In this document: piece by piece, positions 11,721-23,610 of the stretch
Layout of the letters: each line of letters begins with the position of its first letter
Numbering within the stretch: the stretch's first letter is position 1
Translations under genes and position numbers: made by a program
Notes under the pieces: generated by a model
What the model was told of the DNA's origin: nothing
What the model saw: the letters and a program-made list of their open reading frames with translations, nothing else
The model's database searches: none
Origin: Thysanoteuthis rhombus
Lineage: Eukaryota > Mollusca > Cephalopoda > Oegopsida > Thysanoteuthidae
DNA length: 64,000 nucleotides
Reading direction: 5' to 3'
Assembly (NCBI GenBank): GCA_963457665.1
Contig: OY735237.1
Span: 2,245,322 to 2,309,321 of the forward strand

Positions 11721-13974
11721 AGGTTAGTATATAACATTTCAGACAATGAGATTTGGAACTTCTGGCCAAAATGTTGACCTTTCCTCGAATGACAAATGGC
11801 AGAAATGTTGAATATTTGGAGACTGGAAAGATGATTGCTTGGTAGTCTTTTTACCTAGGCAAAGACCAACACTTCTCAAATGGTCAATGTCCTTACTTGT
11901 AACACCCCTCCCTCCGTCTTGCGGTATTAAGAGAGTTTGCCTAATTTTTGCTGTAACATTAAAAGGCAAAAAGGCAAAAAGCCACATTCAGGATTTACTT
12001 TGCAGTGAGTCACTATAGAGGCAACATGCACCCTCTTCCTCTCTTCCAACTTCAAAACTACTTCACATTTTTGTGGATCTGGGAATGTGCTTGCTTTTCC
12101 TCTCGTTCTCTCTCTACATACAATTTCCCTCTAGACAAAATACTTCAGTTTTAGTTATTAACATTATACCCTCCATGACCCATGTAGGCCTTGATATACC
12201 CTATTCAGAAGATTTCTCTCTACATTCTCTTGACCACTACCACCACCATCATCCCCTGACCTGCAAGACTGATCATCCTTTTTTATAGGGTAGAATGAAA
12301 AATAATAATGAAAAGTATAGTGATTAAAACCTGAAAAGATATATCAAAATAGAGATAAAAATTAATTTTGACAACCGTAGATTCAATTTACCATGTAAGT
12401 TTATGCTTAATTGGTCCTTTGGTTTATGTCTTGCATTGTGAATAGATCAGATATGTTGCCAGGATAGAAGAGGTGGTGAGCACCCCAAATTATTTTGATC
12501 TAAATCTTGACATATTTGTCAGGGTTCAATCCCTGAACCTTTTTGAAAAACCTTTTCACTCCACTCTAAATTGTGGATCACTTTATTTATTTATTTATTT
12601 TTTTTTTTTTTTCCCATGCCAAATATCCCCCCCTCCCCCCAGGTAATTGAGGACAGGGTGGTTGTACAGATAAATCTTGCCTACCTATCCCACTTGATCT
12701 TCCGCGACAAACAAAAACTTTTTCTCTTCACGTTTTTTTTTTTCTTTGTCCTAAATGATTATTGAAGTCGAACACAGCAGGATTAGCCATTCTTCTTTAT
12801 TCTCATTGAAAATCATTAAATGGGCTTTCAAAAACTGCTCAACATTACTCGCTCCTCAAATATCTTTCTAAACTTTTTTTTCTCTTCATATTTGAATGAT
12901 GGGATTATTTTCATATGATCAGTACTTCTGCCCCGGACAGTAATAACAAACCTCTTTAGCCCAGAGCATGTTGAATTTTCATTTTCTTTTTTTTTTTTTT
13001 TTTTTTTTTTTCTTTAAATAATCCTGTTATCAGAGTGTCATATGTATACACATAAGTGTTCATAATGTAGCCAGTAACCCCCCCCCCCAATAGCATGGAA
13101 GTTTCATGCCTAACTGGATTATCCCTGATGTATTGATTGAAGAATTGATTCTCCTATTTATCCGAACCCTCACAAGTACAGTATGTGAAACTAAATTGGT
13201 TTAACATAGGGAACCTCTTGTGAAAACTTTGGTCCTCCAAACGATAGACGTGAGGACATAAGAACCTTTGACTGGGTCACAGGGCTAACACTGATCCAGA
13301 GTACATAGAGCAAGTTCATCGCATCTGTGTTCGTCTGGTCAGAAACAATCTCCCACGATTTCGATGATCAGCTAAGTAATCCTGCTGGCAAATGTTGGAG
13401 GCTTTGATCGTCAGTGATTCTTTCACTATTGATACCAAACTGCCTTATAAATAAATAATACAGTATGAAGAGGCGATTCTTAGTTGGTTTCATGCCTTCA
13501 TCCAGACTTGGATGTCTCCTTGCTTTGAAATTTTGCAAGTGCAGTAACACCTCGCTTAGAGCTACCCTGTTAAGCACTGCTTCACCACAGCACTCTCTTT
13601 CAAATATTTATCGCAATTAATTAAGTATTATTTAGTTTCTGAAATGAATAATGATAAAAGACAACATCGGGGATGGTCTCTGAAATAAACGTATATTGTT
13701 TACTTTAGATAATGTCTTAAAAACGCACACCTATACATGATGATTTATCATGTAGTAATGTTTAATAACAAATTGTGATATTCCATCAGCACCAGAGAGT
13801 AGCAACCAGACAAGTTGCACAGCTTTAACCCAGTCCATGATAGTTTATTTAATAGTGACTGCTGCTACTATCTCTATTTTTGCTATGCTATAATGACCTC
13901 GTACTGTGCTCTTTTGTTTAGTTCTGTATTTTTCTACTTGAGTATCTAGAGCGCTAACAGGTATTTCTGTAGTG
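11721..13974. other. No gene recognised
   Basis: Mixed AT-rich DNA with poly(T) tracts (12598-12612, 12988-13011) and a C run at 13078. A relic of the dispersed repeat near 12370-12430. Confidence 0.45.
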
Positions 13975-14227
13975 CAGTGATATTTCAACTTTTTTCATCT
14001 CACGGCACTAAGGTTGTGGCACACCATCAGTATTTAAGGATAGATCTGGTTATCAAAAAGTTGATGAATCACAATATTGTGTTCATAACTTGAATGAACT
14101 AATTATTTATCAATTTCATCACCAAAAGTATTTATGTGATCATGGTTTTCAAAAAATTTTGAAAGTTATATACATATATCTCTGAATTTTTGAGATGAGG
14201 TATTATTATTATTTCTATTTCCACATG

Positions 14228-14300
14228 GACACATAGCGTAGTGGTTACAGAATCGGACAAAATTACTGCAAGTAATCTGATGGTTCTAGGTTCAATTCTA
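14228..14300 (+). mobile_element. tRNA-like SINE head nested in an hAT-like element
   Basis: 'acatagcgtagtggttacag' and 'tggttctaggttcaattc' form A- and B-box-like words, followed by the repeat that carries a hammerhead-like core at 14406. Confidence 0.45.
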
Positions 14301-14480
14301 TATAATAATACTACTAATGCTAAGAGGGGAGTGCGGTCAATATACCCCCCCCCCCCCCCGTCGGTTAAATAAAGAGTTTGCTTCCCCATACCTACCAGAT
14401 GATACCTGATGAAGGCCGTAGAGTACAACGGCCGAAACGTATGAAAAGCAACCAAGATGAGGATGGTCCGAATATTAATA
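14300..14480 (+). mobile_element. Repeat with hammerhead-like core (copy at 14406-14438)
   Basis: CTGATGA at 14406 is followed by a 6-bp stem (GGCCGT/ACGGCC) and GAAAC at 14434. The flanks 'gctaagaggggagtgc' and 'accagatgatac' recur in the inverted copy at 33960-34140. A U-H cleavage triplet closing stem III is not found where expected, so it is called hammerhead-like rather than a ribozyme. Confidence 0.5.
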
Positions 14481-14565
14481 GAAAGAATAGTTACATACAT
14501 ATTTGTTATTTCTGTACATTGAAACAAGATGCCATTCATTGAAGAATAAAGAGATTGGTGAGAGT

Positions 14566-14720
14566 AACACTACGTTGAAGTGGTTACCCTATCGGTCATG
14601 GGTTCAATTTTCTGCAATAGCCCCATTTTCTTTGTTTATTATCTTTATGCTGTCTAGGCCAAATGGTACCCTCACCGTGTAATTCTACAGAATTCAAATA
14701 TCATTTTGGGAAACACTGTC
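14566..14720 (+). mobile_element. tRNA-like SINE with 'ctaggccaaatggtac' body
   Basis: The head 'gaagtggttaccctatcgg' plus 'catgggttcaattttctgc' is followed by 'tgctgtctaggccaaatggt'. The same body occurs at 15660, 16020 and 40505. It is nested in the 13975-14817 element. Confidence 0.5.
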
Positions 14721-15655
14721 CTACGGCCCTTGTTTGAGGGAGGACCGACCCTTCTCAATACCTAGAGATACTCCGTGGCACCTTTGTGCTCCACGGCACA
14801 GAGGTTGATAATTGCTGCTGCTGATTTCTGATCATTAGTTTGGATTTATAGATTTCATCTGTTAGGTTCGTTCTGATGTCGTCTTCATCGATCAAGTGTA
14901 AAAATGTCAATGCCCCGAGTCTGTCTCTACTCATCACCTCCTTAAATCCTAGTGAGTGTGTGAGAGATATAGTGTTCTTTATCTTTAGCTTGTCACCTGC
15001 GTATTCGGGGAGGGCCTGACCAAGTCAGTGCGGTGCTTATAGCATGTTTCAAAACGGCATTGAATTAAAAAATATCCACATGAATATTAGAATGCATCAA
15101 ATCTTTTACTTACATAGTGAAATAATTATTTTTTTTCACTTTCTATTCAGCAACTATTTTATAGGATTATTTCATTCTTGTTTTGATCAGTGTGCAGTGG
15201 CTCTGACTTTAGTCTCGAATATCTTCATATTTATGTATTGTATATGTATCGCATAGATACCCCACTTCCATTAATTACTGTGTTGAGATAATAACTCCAA
15301 TTAAAGGACATAATTGGCTAAAATTGCTAATCTTGAACACCCGGTTGTTTATGAAATAGAAGGCAGTATAGCACTAGAGCCATTGCTGAATCACTAAATT
15401 GGAATCGATAACTTCCAAGCGTTTAACTCGGGGACCCGTATACTACTTCAGTTATACAGCTAATCCGGCACTGTATAAAGGTTGACAAAATGAAATTCCA
15501 TTTTAGGCGTAAACCTATAAATGCTTTCATTTTTCAGTTGTTGTTGGCCTGTAATTATTGAAATAATATCTATCGAGGTTTGCCATGTTGACCAGTTTGG
15601 GGTAGCTGCTTTGCCAGTAATGCCAAGGCCCAAATAACTGTCTCCTGCAGCCAAC

Positions 15656-15935
15656 CCATTTTCTTCAATTTTCTATTCTTTTTACATTGTCTAGGCCAAA
15701 TGGTACATTCACTATGTAATAATGTGATTATTTCAAATAAGAGCTCCTATATGATATATTACAATTTTACATGGTTGATACATCACTTGATGTAGACCAT
15801 GTAAATAGAATAAACATTCAAAGAAAATTAGGGTGCTACAGGAATCAAACCTGCCACCGATAGGGTAGCTGCTTCAATGTAGCGATGCTCTTACCATTGA
15901 GCTAAACAGCCTGCCAGTAAGGCCAAATAACTGCT
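15656..15935. mobile_element. Tail-to-tail pair of the 'ctaggccaaatggtac' SINE
   Basis: The plus-strand body at 15656-15780 faces a minus-strand copy whose tRNA-like head (TAGCTCAATGGTAAGAGC; GGTTTGATTCC) lies at 15916-15842. The two tails (15670-15720 and 15785-15832) form an imperfect inverted repeat able to fold into a hairpin. Confidence 0.5.
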
Positions 15936-16014
15936 TTCAACCCAAATTCTTATCTCGTTTATTCTCTGTCTATTTGTCTCTTTCAACGTGTATTATATAG
16001 AAACTTATTTGAAA

Positions 16015-16175
16015 ACTTTTCTCTAATTCTTTATTCTATTTACGTTGTCTAAATTAAGTGATATATTAACTGTGTAACAATGGGAAATCATTTCAAATAA
16101 GTTTCTATATAATATAATGCAATTTATAATTCATTCTGTCGGACCAAATATGTCCATTTCTTAGATAAATGAGTA
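16015..16175 (+). mobile_element. Body and 3' end of the same SINE, abutting (TA)n
   Basis: 'tttacgttgtctaaattaag' through 'tcattctgtcggaccaaata' matches 40505-40650 and, for the last part, 52690-52730. It ends in a (TA)n tract. Confidence 0.5.
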
Positions 16176-16176
16176 A

Positions 16177-16237
<61 letters not shown>

Positions 16238-16238
16238 T
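16175..16238. repeat. (TA)n microsatellite
   Basis: Separates the 3' end of a SINE (left) from the TA-associated repeat (right). Confidence 0.9.
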
Positions 16239-16618
16239 CTAGAAAGCTTTACAGCATTAAGCATTAAAGAATTTTTTCCAAATTTTTTTCCTTGTCTTCA
16301 GTCACTTATTTCCCCAAATCTCTCAAAGCAATTTATGTAACCTTTTTTCTGTGTTTTTTTCCCTTTTTCACGTATACATACACATTATGATATAATATGT
16401 AAATGTTCTCTTGTTGGAATCATCTGTTGTTTACCACGTAACTGTTTCAGGGATTTTAAAAACAAAACAGTTATATCAACATGGTGCCCCAGCAGAGTTG
16501 ATCAAACACCATTTCTTTGTCTTACTATATAGTTTATATCAAACATGTAATCAATTTCATATAGGGTATTATATGTATTTAATATTGATATTATTTTATA
16601 CTGCATATCATTATTTTT
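16238..16618 (-). mobile_element. TA-associated dispersed repeat, minus strand
   Basis: It starts at the edge of a (TA)n tract with 'tctagaaagctttacagc' and runs to about 16618. The core at 16415-16510 matches the other copies. Confidence 0.6.
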
Positions 16619-16881
16619 TTGAAAGAGGGCTTACTAACTTAAAATACCCTAAAAACATATTTAATAATGATGGATCAGTGAGCATAACAACAGGTGTGAC
16701 TTGCTGTTTGTATCACGTCTGTTGCGTGTTTACCCATGTAAATATTAACTCAGTAATGTCGCTTTTTCATCTTGAACTGAATTGAAACCAACTTTTAATA
16801 TCATCTTTAAGATTACTAATTACACATTACATAGAAAAACTTCAAGTCGATTCTCTACCAACATATTCAATCAAATAATAT

Positions 16882-16884
<3 letters not shown>

Positions 16885-16926
<42 letters not shown>
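16885..16926. repeat. (TA)n microsatellite
   Basis: Direct reading. Confidence 0.9.
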
Positions 16927-16930
<4 letters not shown>

Positions 16931-17689
16931 TTTTTTTGTAAGAGAGGGAAAATATCCCTGTTGGTAAAGAAAATAGCAATGGCTGCTTTTGTTTTTGTTG
17001 AGTTCTAAAGATTCAATGAATTTCTTGTTTCATTTTCTGCAGACAGTTTTGGATCGATTATCTCGCACACGCTAAATGACCCCCATTTTTCTAGGGCTCC
17101 CTGCTAAATACCTGCCAGTGATCAATTAAAACCTTTGATTGAAGTATTATGCAATACACATATGGCACATCATTATAAAGGTATTTGAAACTGAAGTCAT
17201 AGCCGCAACTGAAAAATCCAAACTAAAACAGTAATACCAGAACTGTAGTATCAGACTTGTGTTGTATTATAAGAATGTATAGCTTATGAAAAAAATCACT
17301 ATTTAATCAAAAAATGTATGTCTCTTTTAAATCTATATTTCTTACAATTTCTCAATTTAGGGCCCCCTTCAGAACATATGCTATGGGAGCCCTATGCTAG
17401 TTTAATCTGGCTCTCTATACAAATTCTATCCGATTATCTGACACTTGCGGAGTTTTGATATCAATGTATACTTGATAGTTATTTTAGTCACTCTGAAGTG
17501 AGTGTATTATCTGATATGAAAGCCTGGTGGATTGGACCAACATGAACCCCTCCCAAGTATTGCAGTATTTTAAACAACATTTACCATTCACACGTCCAGT
17601 ATTATGTATTGGCTGTACAAACAAGCCTGTTATTTACACCAGTTTCAGCTCTATGATGGGATTTGATTCATTAGACATTTGTCCCAGTA

Positions 17690-18130
17690 GACATCCATTA
17701 ATCACCGCTACCCACCATAGACCAGTATAATCACTGTTGCTGGGTTTAAGTTATACATGTGTACTGACATTTCTATCTATCTATCTATCTATCTATCTAT
17801 TCGGACTTCGCCCTGCCGTAAATGTTCATATTGGGAACTTGAAATTTTGTAGACACTGTCCTCTCGATGAATTATGGAAAATGCTTTTTTGGCTTTTGAA
17901 AGTTCACCCCTTCATAGGATTTTGGAGGGGGGTTCAATTTACAATGAAAGTTTATGCCAAATCGGTCCTTTGGTTTATGTCCAGCAGCTTTCATGCTTGT
18001 TTTTTGAAAATTCATACTTTTTAATGATCATAGCACAGAGGTTGCAAGAAAAGTAACTTATTCATTGATCACCCCTTTTTTCCAATTTTATTTGATTGCC
18101 TCATCGAGTGATTAACCAGACCTTTTTTTT
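17690..18130 (-). repeat. Dispersed 400-700-bp repeat, minus copy with (ATCT)n
   Basis: 'ggttcaatttacaatgaaag', 'agtaacttattcattgatca' and 'gagtgattaaccagac' are the reverse complement of the plus copies. It includes the tetranucleotide tract at 17773-17800 and resembles 5395-5660. Confidence 0.6.
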
Positions 18131-20139
18131 TTTTTCTTTTTTCTTCTAATTCATAAAGGAAAAAAAAACTATACTGATTGTATTTTCATCCAGGTAACTT
18201 AATTTTACCTTCACCTTTACCTAATTAATTTCCCTCGGAATGGTATTTGTTGTTTAGGTTCAACATCGTTTGGAATAGAAACATAATTTTGAATTTTCTT
18301 TTTTTTTTTTTTTTTTTTTTTCCCATCTAAGAAACTCAGGAATCGTTATGAAAATGAATACCTTATCCTGGAATACAACAGATTTACATGAACGAAATAA
18401 TAATTTTGGTGTAAAACTGGATCATTTTGGCAAAATACTTGTTGGGTCTGTAAGGCCTCTATAAGGCTATGTAACAAAAACTTCCAAACAAAAACTTGAC
18501 TTGGGACAATATGATCCAAACTGAAATCTTTCCTGGACAAAGCTCTACCAAATATTGAATTGAAATAAAATCTGCTGTTATGTTTCTTACTTCATACACT
18601 TTCGCATATCAATAATAGATAATTCGTGGGTTTTATATGACAATGTTATCTGCTATTTAAAAAGCTGAGAAAATCTCATCTCTTTTATCTTTCATGACAC
18701 ATAAACCCCAATAGACTTCTGAAAAAGATCTTTGGGGCAAATATATCTTGACAGTCATCAAAACATCAGGATGTATAAGTCCCTGGAGTCTCACTTACAG
18801 TTGATTTAAAATCTTCTTGAGAAAGTGTTCGATACTTCATTCGCTTAAAAAAATCTGTTTCAGCTTAGTAGCACAGCTCCAATGTTTGTGGAAGTAATAC
18901 CTGTCATGGTTGACACTAGGGGTATCAGCTTCTTGCTACTATCTAGACAGGAAAGGTTGTTATGGGAGTGTGACACGTTCTCTTCTGTTACCCATTGATG
19001 TATGCCAGGGATGTTAAGATAACTGGTGATGGGATTGAGTGCGGGGAGAAGTGGATTGATGCTTCTCCCAAGGGCATTAAAGTGTACACGATTGGTATTG
19101 GCTGCCCCCCCCCCAAATGGTACCTTGATTTTGGTAAGAAAAATAAGATTTGCAAGAAAGTCAAATTTAGACTGTTATAGCTAAATCAAAACTAACAGGT
19201 CTTATACTCCCAAGTCAATTATAAAAGGGCATTTGTATGAGATTATAATAGAAGCCAATATTTTCTTATGTTAGAAACTCACCCCACCTGTACCTATCAT
19301 CTGACAGCTTGAACTACTACTGCTTTTATCATATAAGTAGCTATAAAAATGTTATTATTCTTCACTGTAACATCATTACTAGTGCAAGTATGAATGTCAC
19401 CAAATTGTTGTGTAATTTCTTTGTCCAAATCTTGTCTTGTCCTTGACCCATTTGATGATGACAACCTCTGTAACAATCCTGGCCCTAAACCAATGGTACT
19501 TTTATTTACCTGGAGAGAGAGAGAGAGAAAGAGAAAAATGGCTGCTACTGCCTGTGACTCTCTCTATTTCAATAAGACTCCACTGCTGCAGATTATATGA
19601 GGGGGAGAAGAGATCGTTATAGGCATTTGCTTGACCTTCTTCTCTGGCAGGTGTCATTTCATGTCCGAGAATGAAGTCCCTAAAACAGAATGACCAACGT
19701 AGGAAGGGATTTCTTAAAGACGTTTTATTACCCATAATTCATTGCTTTCTTTCCTCTCTATCTTGATAGCTTACACCAGTGGTTCTCAACCACTGGGCCA
19801 TGAAGCATGTACTATTGAGTTGCGAGGAAAATAAAAGAAGGTTGATATAAAATGAAATGATATAAAATGAAATGAGATGAAATATATTCCATCGTTAGAT
19901 TTTAAAATCAAATTCGTTTGATAAACCCGCAAAGAAATGAAATCTAGTGTATTAGTCACATCCCCTCATAATGGCAAGAATGTTTTCAATATTAAGCCAG
20001 TCTGTGGTGGAAAATAAAAAATAAAATCTGACTCCTGGGTTACACCAGCCAAATTGAAACCGCCCTTGTGGGGAGGAGGTTAAATAACTATACAAACCAG
20101 AAACTACATTTTTTTTTTTTTTCCTCAAGATGTATCGCT
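18131..20139. other. No gene recognised except an hAT-like end
   Basis: Poly(T) at 18299-18320, a C run near 19107, (GA)n near 19513 and the hAT-like terminus at 19775. Confidence 0.45.
19775..20060 (+). mobile_element. hAT-like terminus, partial
   Basis: CAGTGGTTCTCAACCACTG at about 19775 is a good left terminus. A matching right end was not found with certainty; 20060 is an arbitrary limit. Confidence 0.3.
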
Positions 20140-20450
20140 ATATAAGGCAGTTAGTCCCACTTATGATAAATGACAGAAATATGAAGGAAGAGGTGTGATG
20201 TCATCAAAAGGATATCTATTCTGATCAATTTTTCTTACCAGCTGCTAATGATGTCCAAATAGAATGTCTTTTTTGTATTTGTAAAAAGCTGAGAGTGGCC
20301 ATCGAAAAGGCCATTTATGATTTTAATTGAAAATAATACTTGCTGAATATTTCCGTATTTCAATATTTTACAAGTATGAGAATTGATTAACGCAAAGGAC
20401 TATTTTTCCTCCTCCTCCTGCCAATGATGAACGCATCATTGAACTTAGGG
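20140..20450 (+). repeat. Dispersed ~330-bp repeat, copy 1 of 3
   Basis: Shares 'accagctgctaatgatgtc', 'caatattttacaagt' and 'cattgaacttagggttctt' with 23041-23375 and, more weakly, with 31078-31580. All three copies are in the same orientation. Confidence 0.65.
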
Positions 20451-23040
20451 TTCTTGTTTGTTCTTTTTTTTCTTCGCTGTTGGTAGAAGAGGGTGTTGGC
20501 TTTCTCTGGTCTATTCTATTTGGTTTTGAGTTTTATGAATTGAAAAAAAAAATCCAGGGATTATTTGAACTTTTGAACTCTTTTTGTGTTTCTGTTTGCC
20601 CAATATTTTCACTGATTCATTCTACAACCTTCCTCAATCGTTAAAGAAAAAGAAAGGTCACTTCTACACAGAGAAAATAGGTAGAGGGAAAAGAATGATG
20701 GCTCATAGAGTTGTCTCCCTTTATAATGCTGACATAGGGATGTAAGAAAGAAAACGGCATTATCAGAAGTAAGTTACAAATTCACTGGTTAACAGGGGTG
20801 TTGTTTTCATCACAAAATCAAAGAACTTATGTGTAAAACACCTTGTGATTAAATGTTACTTAATCGCAAATTGAGCAAATTTAATGTTTTGATCGTATAA
20901 AATCTTTTGATGAAATAGTTTGTTTTTTTTTTAGTTTTTTTTCTTCTCAAGGTTTTTTTGGACCAGTGGGCGATTAATTGTATCAAATGTTGGTCTACAA
21001 ACCAACCGCCTTATTTCTAGAACTGTTCTTTTGTGTAGAATGGATCGGCTGTTTCTACATTTTGTTGTAACTACGAGAGCAACACAATAAGTTCAATAAT
21101 CTGAACAACTCGTGGATAAAAAAAAAAACATTGTAATTTAATCAGAAAAAAAAAAATTCAACATTCCACACTTTTTGTAAATTCACTATAAACCATTTTT
21201 TTCATTTTTACATAATTAGAAAATAGCGTTCTGTGTTTGTTCTGCTGTGAATCATTATAGAGGCAGCATGTACTCTTCTCTCTCTCTCTCTCTTCTACTC
21301 CCCAGTCTCCTGTACCTCCCACTGTAATGTAATTATACAGCAAGATTAGAATATTCTTTTAATATTTTTTTCTCAATGATATAAAAAAAATACCACGTTT
21401 TTGATGAGAGGTATAAGGACATATAGACGAAAAAGTGTGTGGCTGTGTGAGTGCTTGTACGGGTGTTTGCAGAACAGTGTGTATAGATGCGTGTATATAC
21501 TCGTTGACGGAAATTGTGTTGGTGTGAAAATGTAATGCTGATCCCAGATGTGTGATATTTACGCATGTATGTTTGTGAAATATAGGAAAGCCGTCACAGA
21601 TATTTGAAGACGTATGCATCTAGAAATTAAACAAACGTGTGTGTGTGACAAGATTATTTGGATGTGAACCAGGGGGAGACGAAGTTCACTGGTCAAGTGT
21701 TGATAGGGGTCGCTGCCAACCTTGCCAAATAGATAAAGGTGCTCATTAAGACCACTTGCTTGTCGTAAGAGATTTGGATCTGAGCTGGAAACAAGTCCAA
21801 GGAAAGTGAGTGACAGAGAGATGAAGGGGAAGAAGAGACTGATTGGTATAAATGGAACCCAAGAGGTCAGTCAATTATTCTAGTGGATGGTTGAGAGAGA
21901 CTAGTAGCAGCTGCTGTGCATAAAGGCACTTGTTGCCTTTACGTGCAGGTTTGCTCAAGGTCAAGTAGCCGAGGCTCAGATGTGTAATATGACACTCAGT
22001 GTTTTTCTCTCTATCTCTTTTTGGGCGTTTTTTCTTTTTTTAACCTTCCTCTCTCTACTGACTATGCCTGTGTTTTGGAACAATAATACGAGAGGTATAT
22101 AATTTGATGTCTTGATAATTCGATCAGTCTACGAATAAACAAAAACTACAATGACTTCTCAAAAGCTTTGATCTTTTCTTGCCTTATCATCTTGCACTTG
22201 CGCATATTCTGTTACATGTATGCACCTTTCAGTGCATTATGTAACACTACTACCTCAACCATTCTTTTGGTCTGGGAATGTTCAAAAGTCTTTCCCAGAT
22301 AAATTAATGGTAATCTCTTCTGGGTTTTGTATCATTTTGGCTTACAAAAGTTTTTTTTATTGTCCCCGGCAGGAAAAAAAAGCTGAAACTATTGTTTACT
22401 ACGGATATGTCATCTTTCTTGTCATCATCGTCTCCTCTTTCTGAATTCGATAATTTTATCATTCTTCAATATATTTTAATGAAATTTTATGTGTAGACTT
22501 GTGGAAAGATTCTGCCTGGAGAATCATAAGTTATGGCTGATCTGATTGTTAGTTTACATTTTATAAGCGAAAACTTTTTTGTCTACAATTGGAAAAATTT
22601 CTCAAATCTTGACTGATTTTGCTGAAATTTGGCTCTAATGTTGATAAAAGCCCAAGAATTGAAATGTTGTGAATTATGGTCGATCCAGTTGTTAGTTTAT
22701 ATTTTTACATGTTAATAACCATTTGTCAAGATGCAGAAAATATTTAACTTTGGAACTGCTAAACTGATTAGAATGGTACTTGTTACAAAGGTTCTTGGTT
22801 TCCTAATTACTGAAAATATATAACGTTTTTAAGAATTTCACTCTTTGAATTAAAAGAAAATTGGATGTGTTGGCATTAACTGTCTTAATGAACATCAAAA
22901 TACGACCCCTCCTGTCTCTCACCCTCTCTCTCTCTCTCTCCAACCTTTTTCGGCAAAGGACGTTTATACTTCTAAGGCTTCTCTTTGGCGTGATATCTTT
23001 TTAACCAATCTCTATAAGACACTTTTTGGTTAGTCTATTG
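20451..23040. other. No gene recognised
   Basis: A degraded GAAAAT/'attctacaaccttcctcaa' motif near 20603-20640 (minus) relates to the hammerhead-like words. The stretch 21660-21990 is less AT-rich but has no frame, tRNA arm or second copy I can support. (CT)n near 22922-22940. Confidence 0.45.
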
Positions 23041-23375
23041 GTCTGTCCCAGTTATGTTAAATTACAGAAATAGGAAGGAAGGAAAAAGTGTTACATCATC
23101 AAAATAACATATATTCTGATCAATTTTTTTTAACCAGCTGCTAATGATGTCATATAGAATATCCAAGGTCCGCATTTTTGTATTTTCCAAAAAAAAAAGA
23201 CAAAAATAGCCATTATGATTTTTATTGAAAATAACATTTGCAGAGTATTTCCACATTACAATATTTTACAAGTTTGAGAATTGATTGACCCAAAGAAAGA
23301 CTAGTTTCTCTTCTTCCTCCTATGGCCACTACGGATGATGGACGTGTCATTGAACTTAGGGTTCTTGTTTTATTA
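23041..23375 (+). repeat. Dispersed ~330-bp repeat, copy 2 of 3
   Basis: Aligns along its length with 20140-20450, including 'tcatcaaaa', 'tattctgatcaattttt' and the Ct-rich 'cttcttcctcct'. It lies 155 bp before the 81-nt exon. Confidence 0.65.
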
Positions 23376-23529
23376 GATGAATCGTCGTCGATTATTGTTT
23401 TAAATTTTCGATCCGTATTTTCTTTCACTTTAATTATTCAGTTGCTTTTTATCGAGTCACTCTTGCATTTGTCTGTGTCAAAGCTTTGCTGAACATTGAC
23501 CTACATCCTTTTTCTTTTTCCTCTTGCAG

Positions 23530-23610
23530 TGGCTACGCAGCTGATGAAGTGACCCATTGCATACGTCCCCAAGATGTGGTCGCCCGAAGAGCAGTAATTA
23601 TTCTCCGAAG
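23530..23610 (+). CDS. Internal coding exon of an unrecognised host gene
   Basis: This 81-nt exon has a pyrimidine-rich acceptor ending TCTTGCAG directly before it and a GTAAAT donor directly after it. Only one of the three frames is open; it encodes GYADEVTHCIRPQDVVARRA followed by VIILR, entering and leaving in the same phase (split codon AG|A at the 3' end). It joins in frame to the exon at 26181. The peptide resembles one helical repeat of an alpha-solenoid, with a hydrophobic ARRAVIIL helix, but that is a guess from pattern and no family is claimed. No upstream exon of the gene could be recognised in the first 23.5 kb, so the 5' part probably lies far upstream or outside the window. Confidence rests on splice signals plus frame continuity. 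Confidence 0.72.

Larger units (their letters stand above)
13975..14817 (+). mobile_element. hAT-like non-autonomous element with nested insertions
   Basis: It begins CAGTGATATTTCAAC and ends GTTGATAATTGCTG, imperfect inverted termini of the CAGTGGTTCTCAACC kind typical of hAT elements. It contains 'caccatcagtatttaaggat', also found at 57.4 and 58.4 kb. Two tRNA-like insertions lie inside. No clean 8-bp target duplication was seen. Confidence 0.45.

Noticed and set aside
18995-19180. Frame containing GIKVYTIGIG, like a von Willebrand A-domain strand
   Set aside because: No metal-site DxSxS motif or other VWA parts nearby, no splice signals, and a C run cuts the region; a short chance match is more likely.
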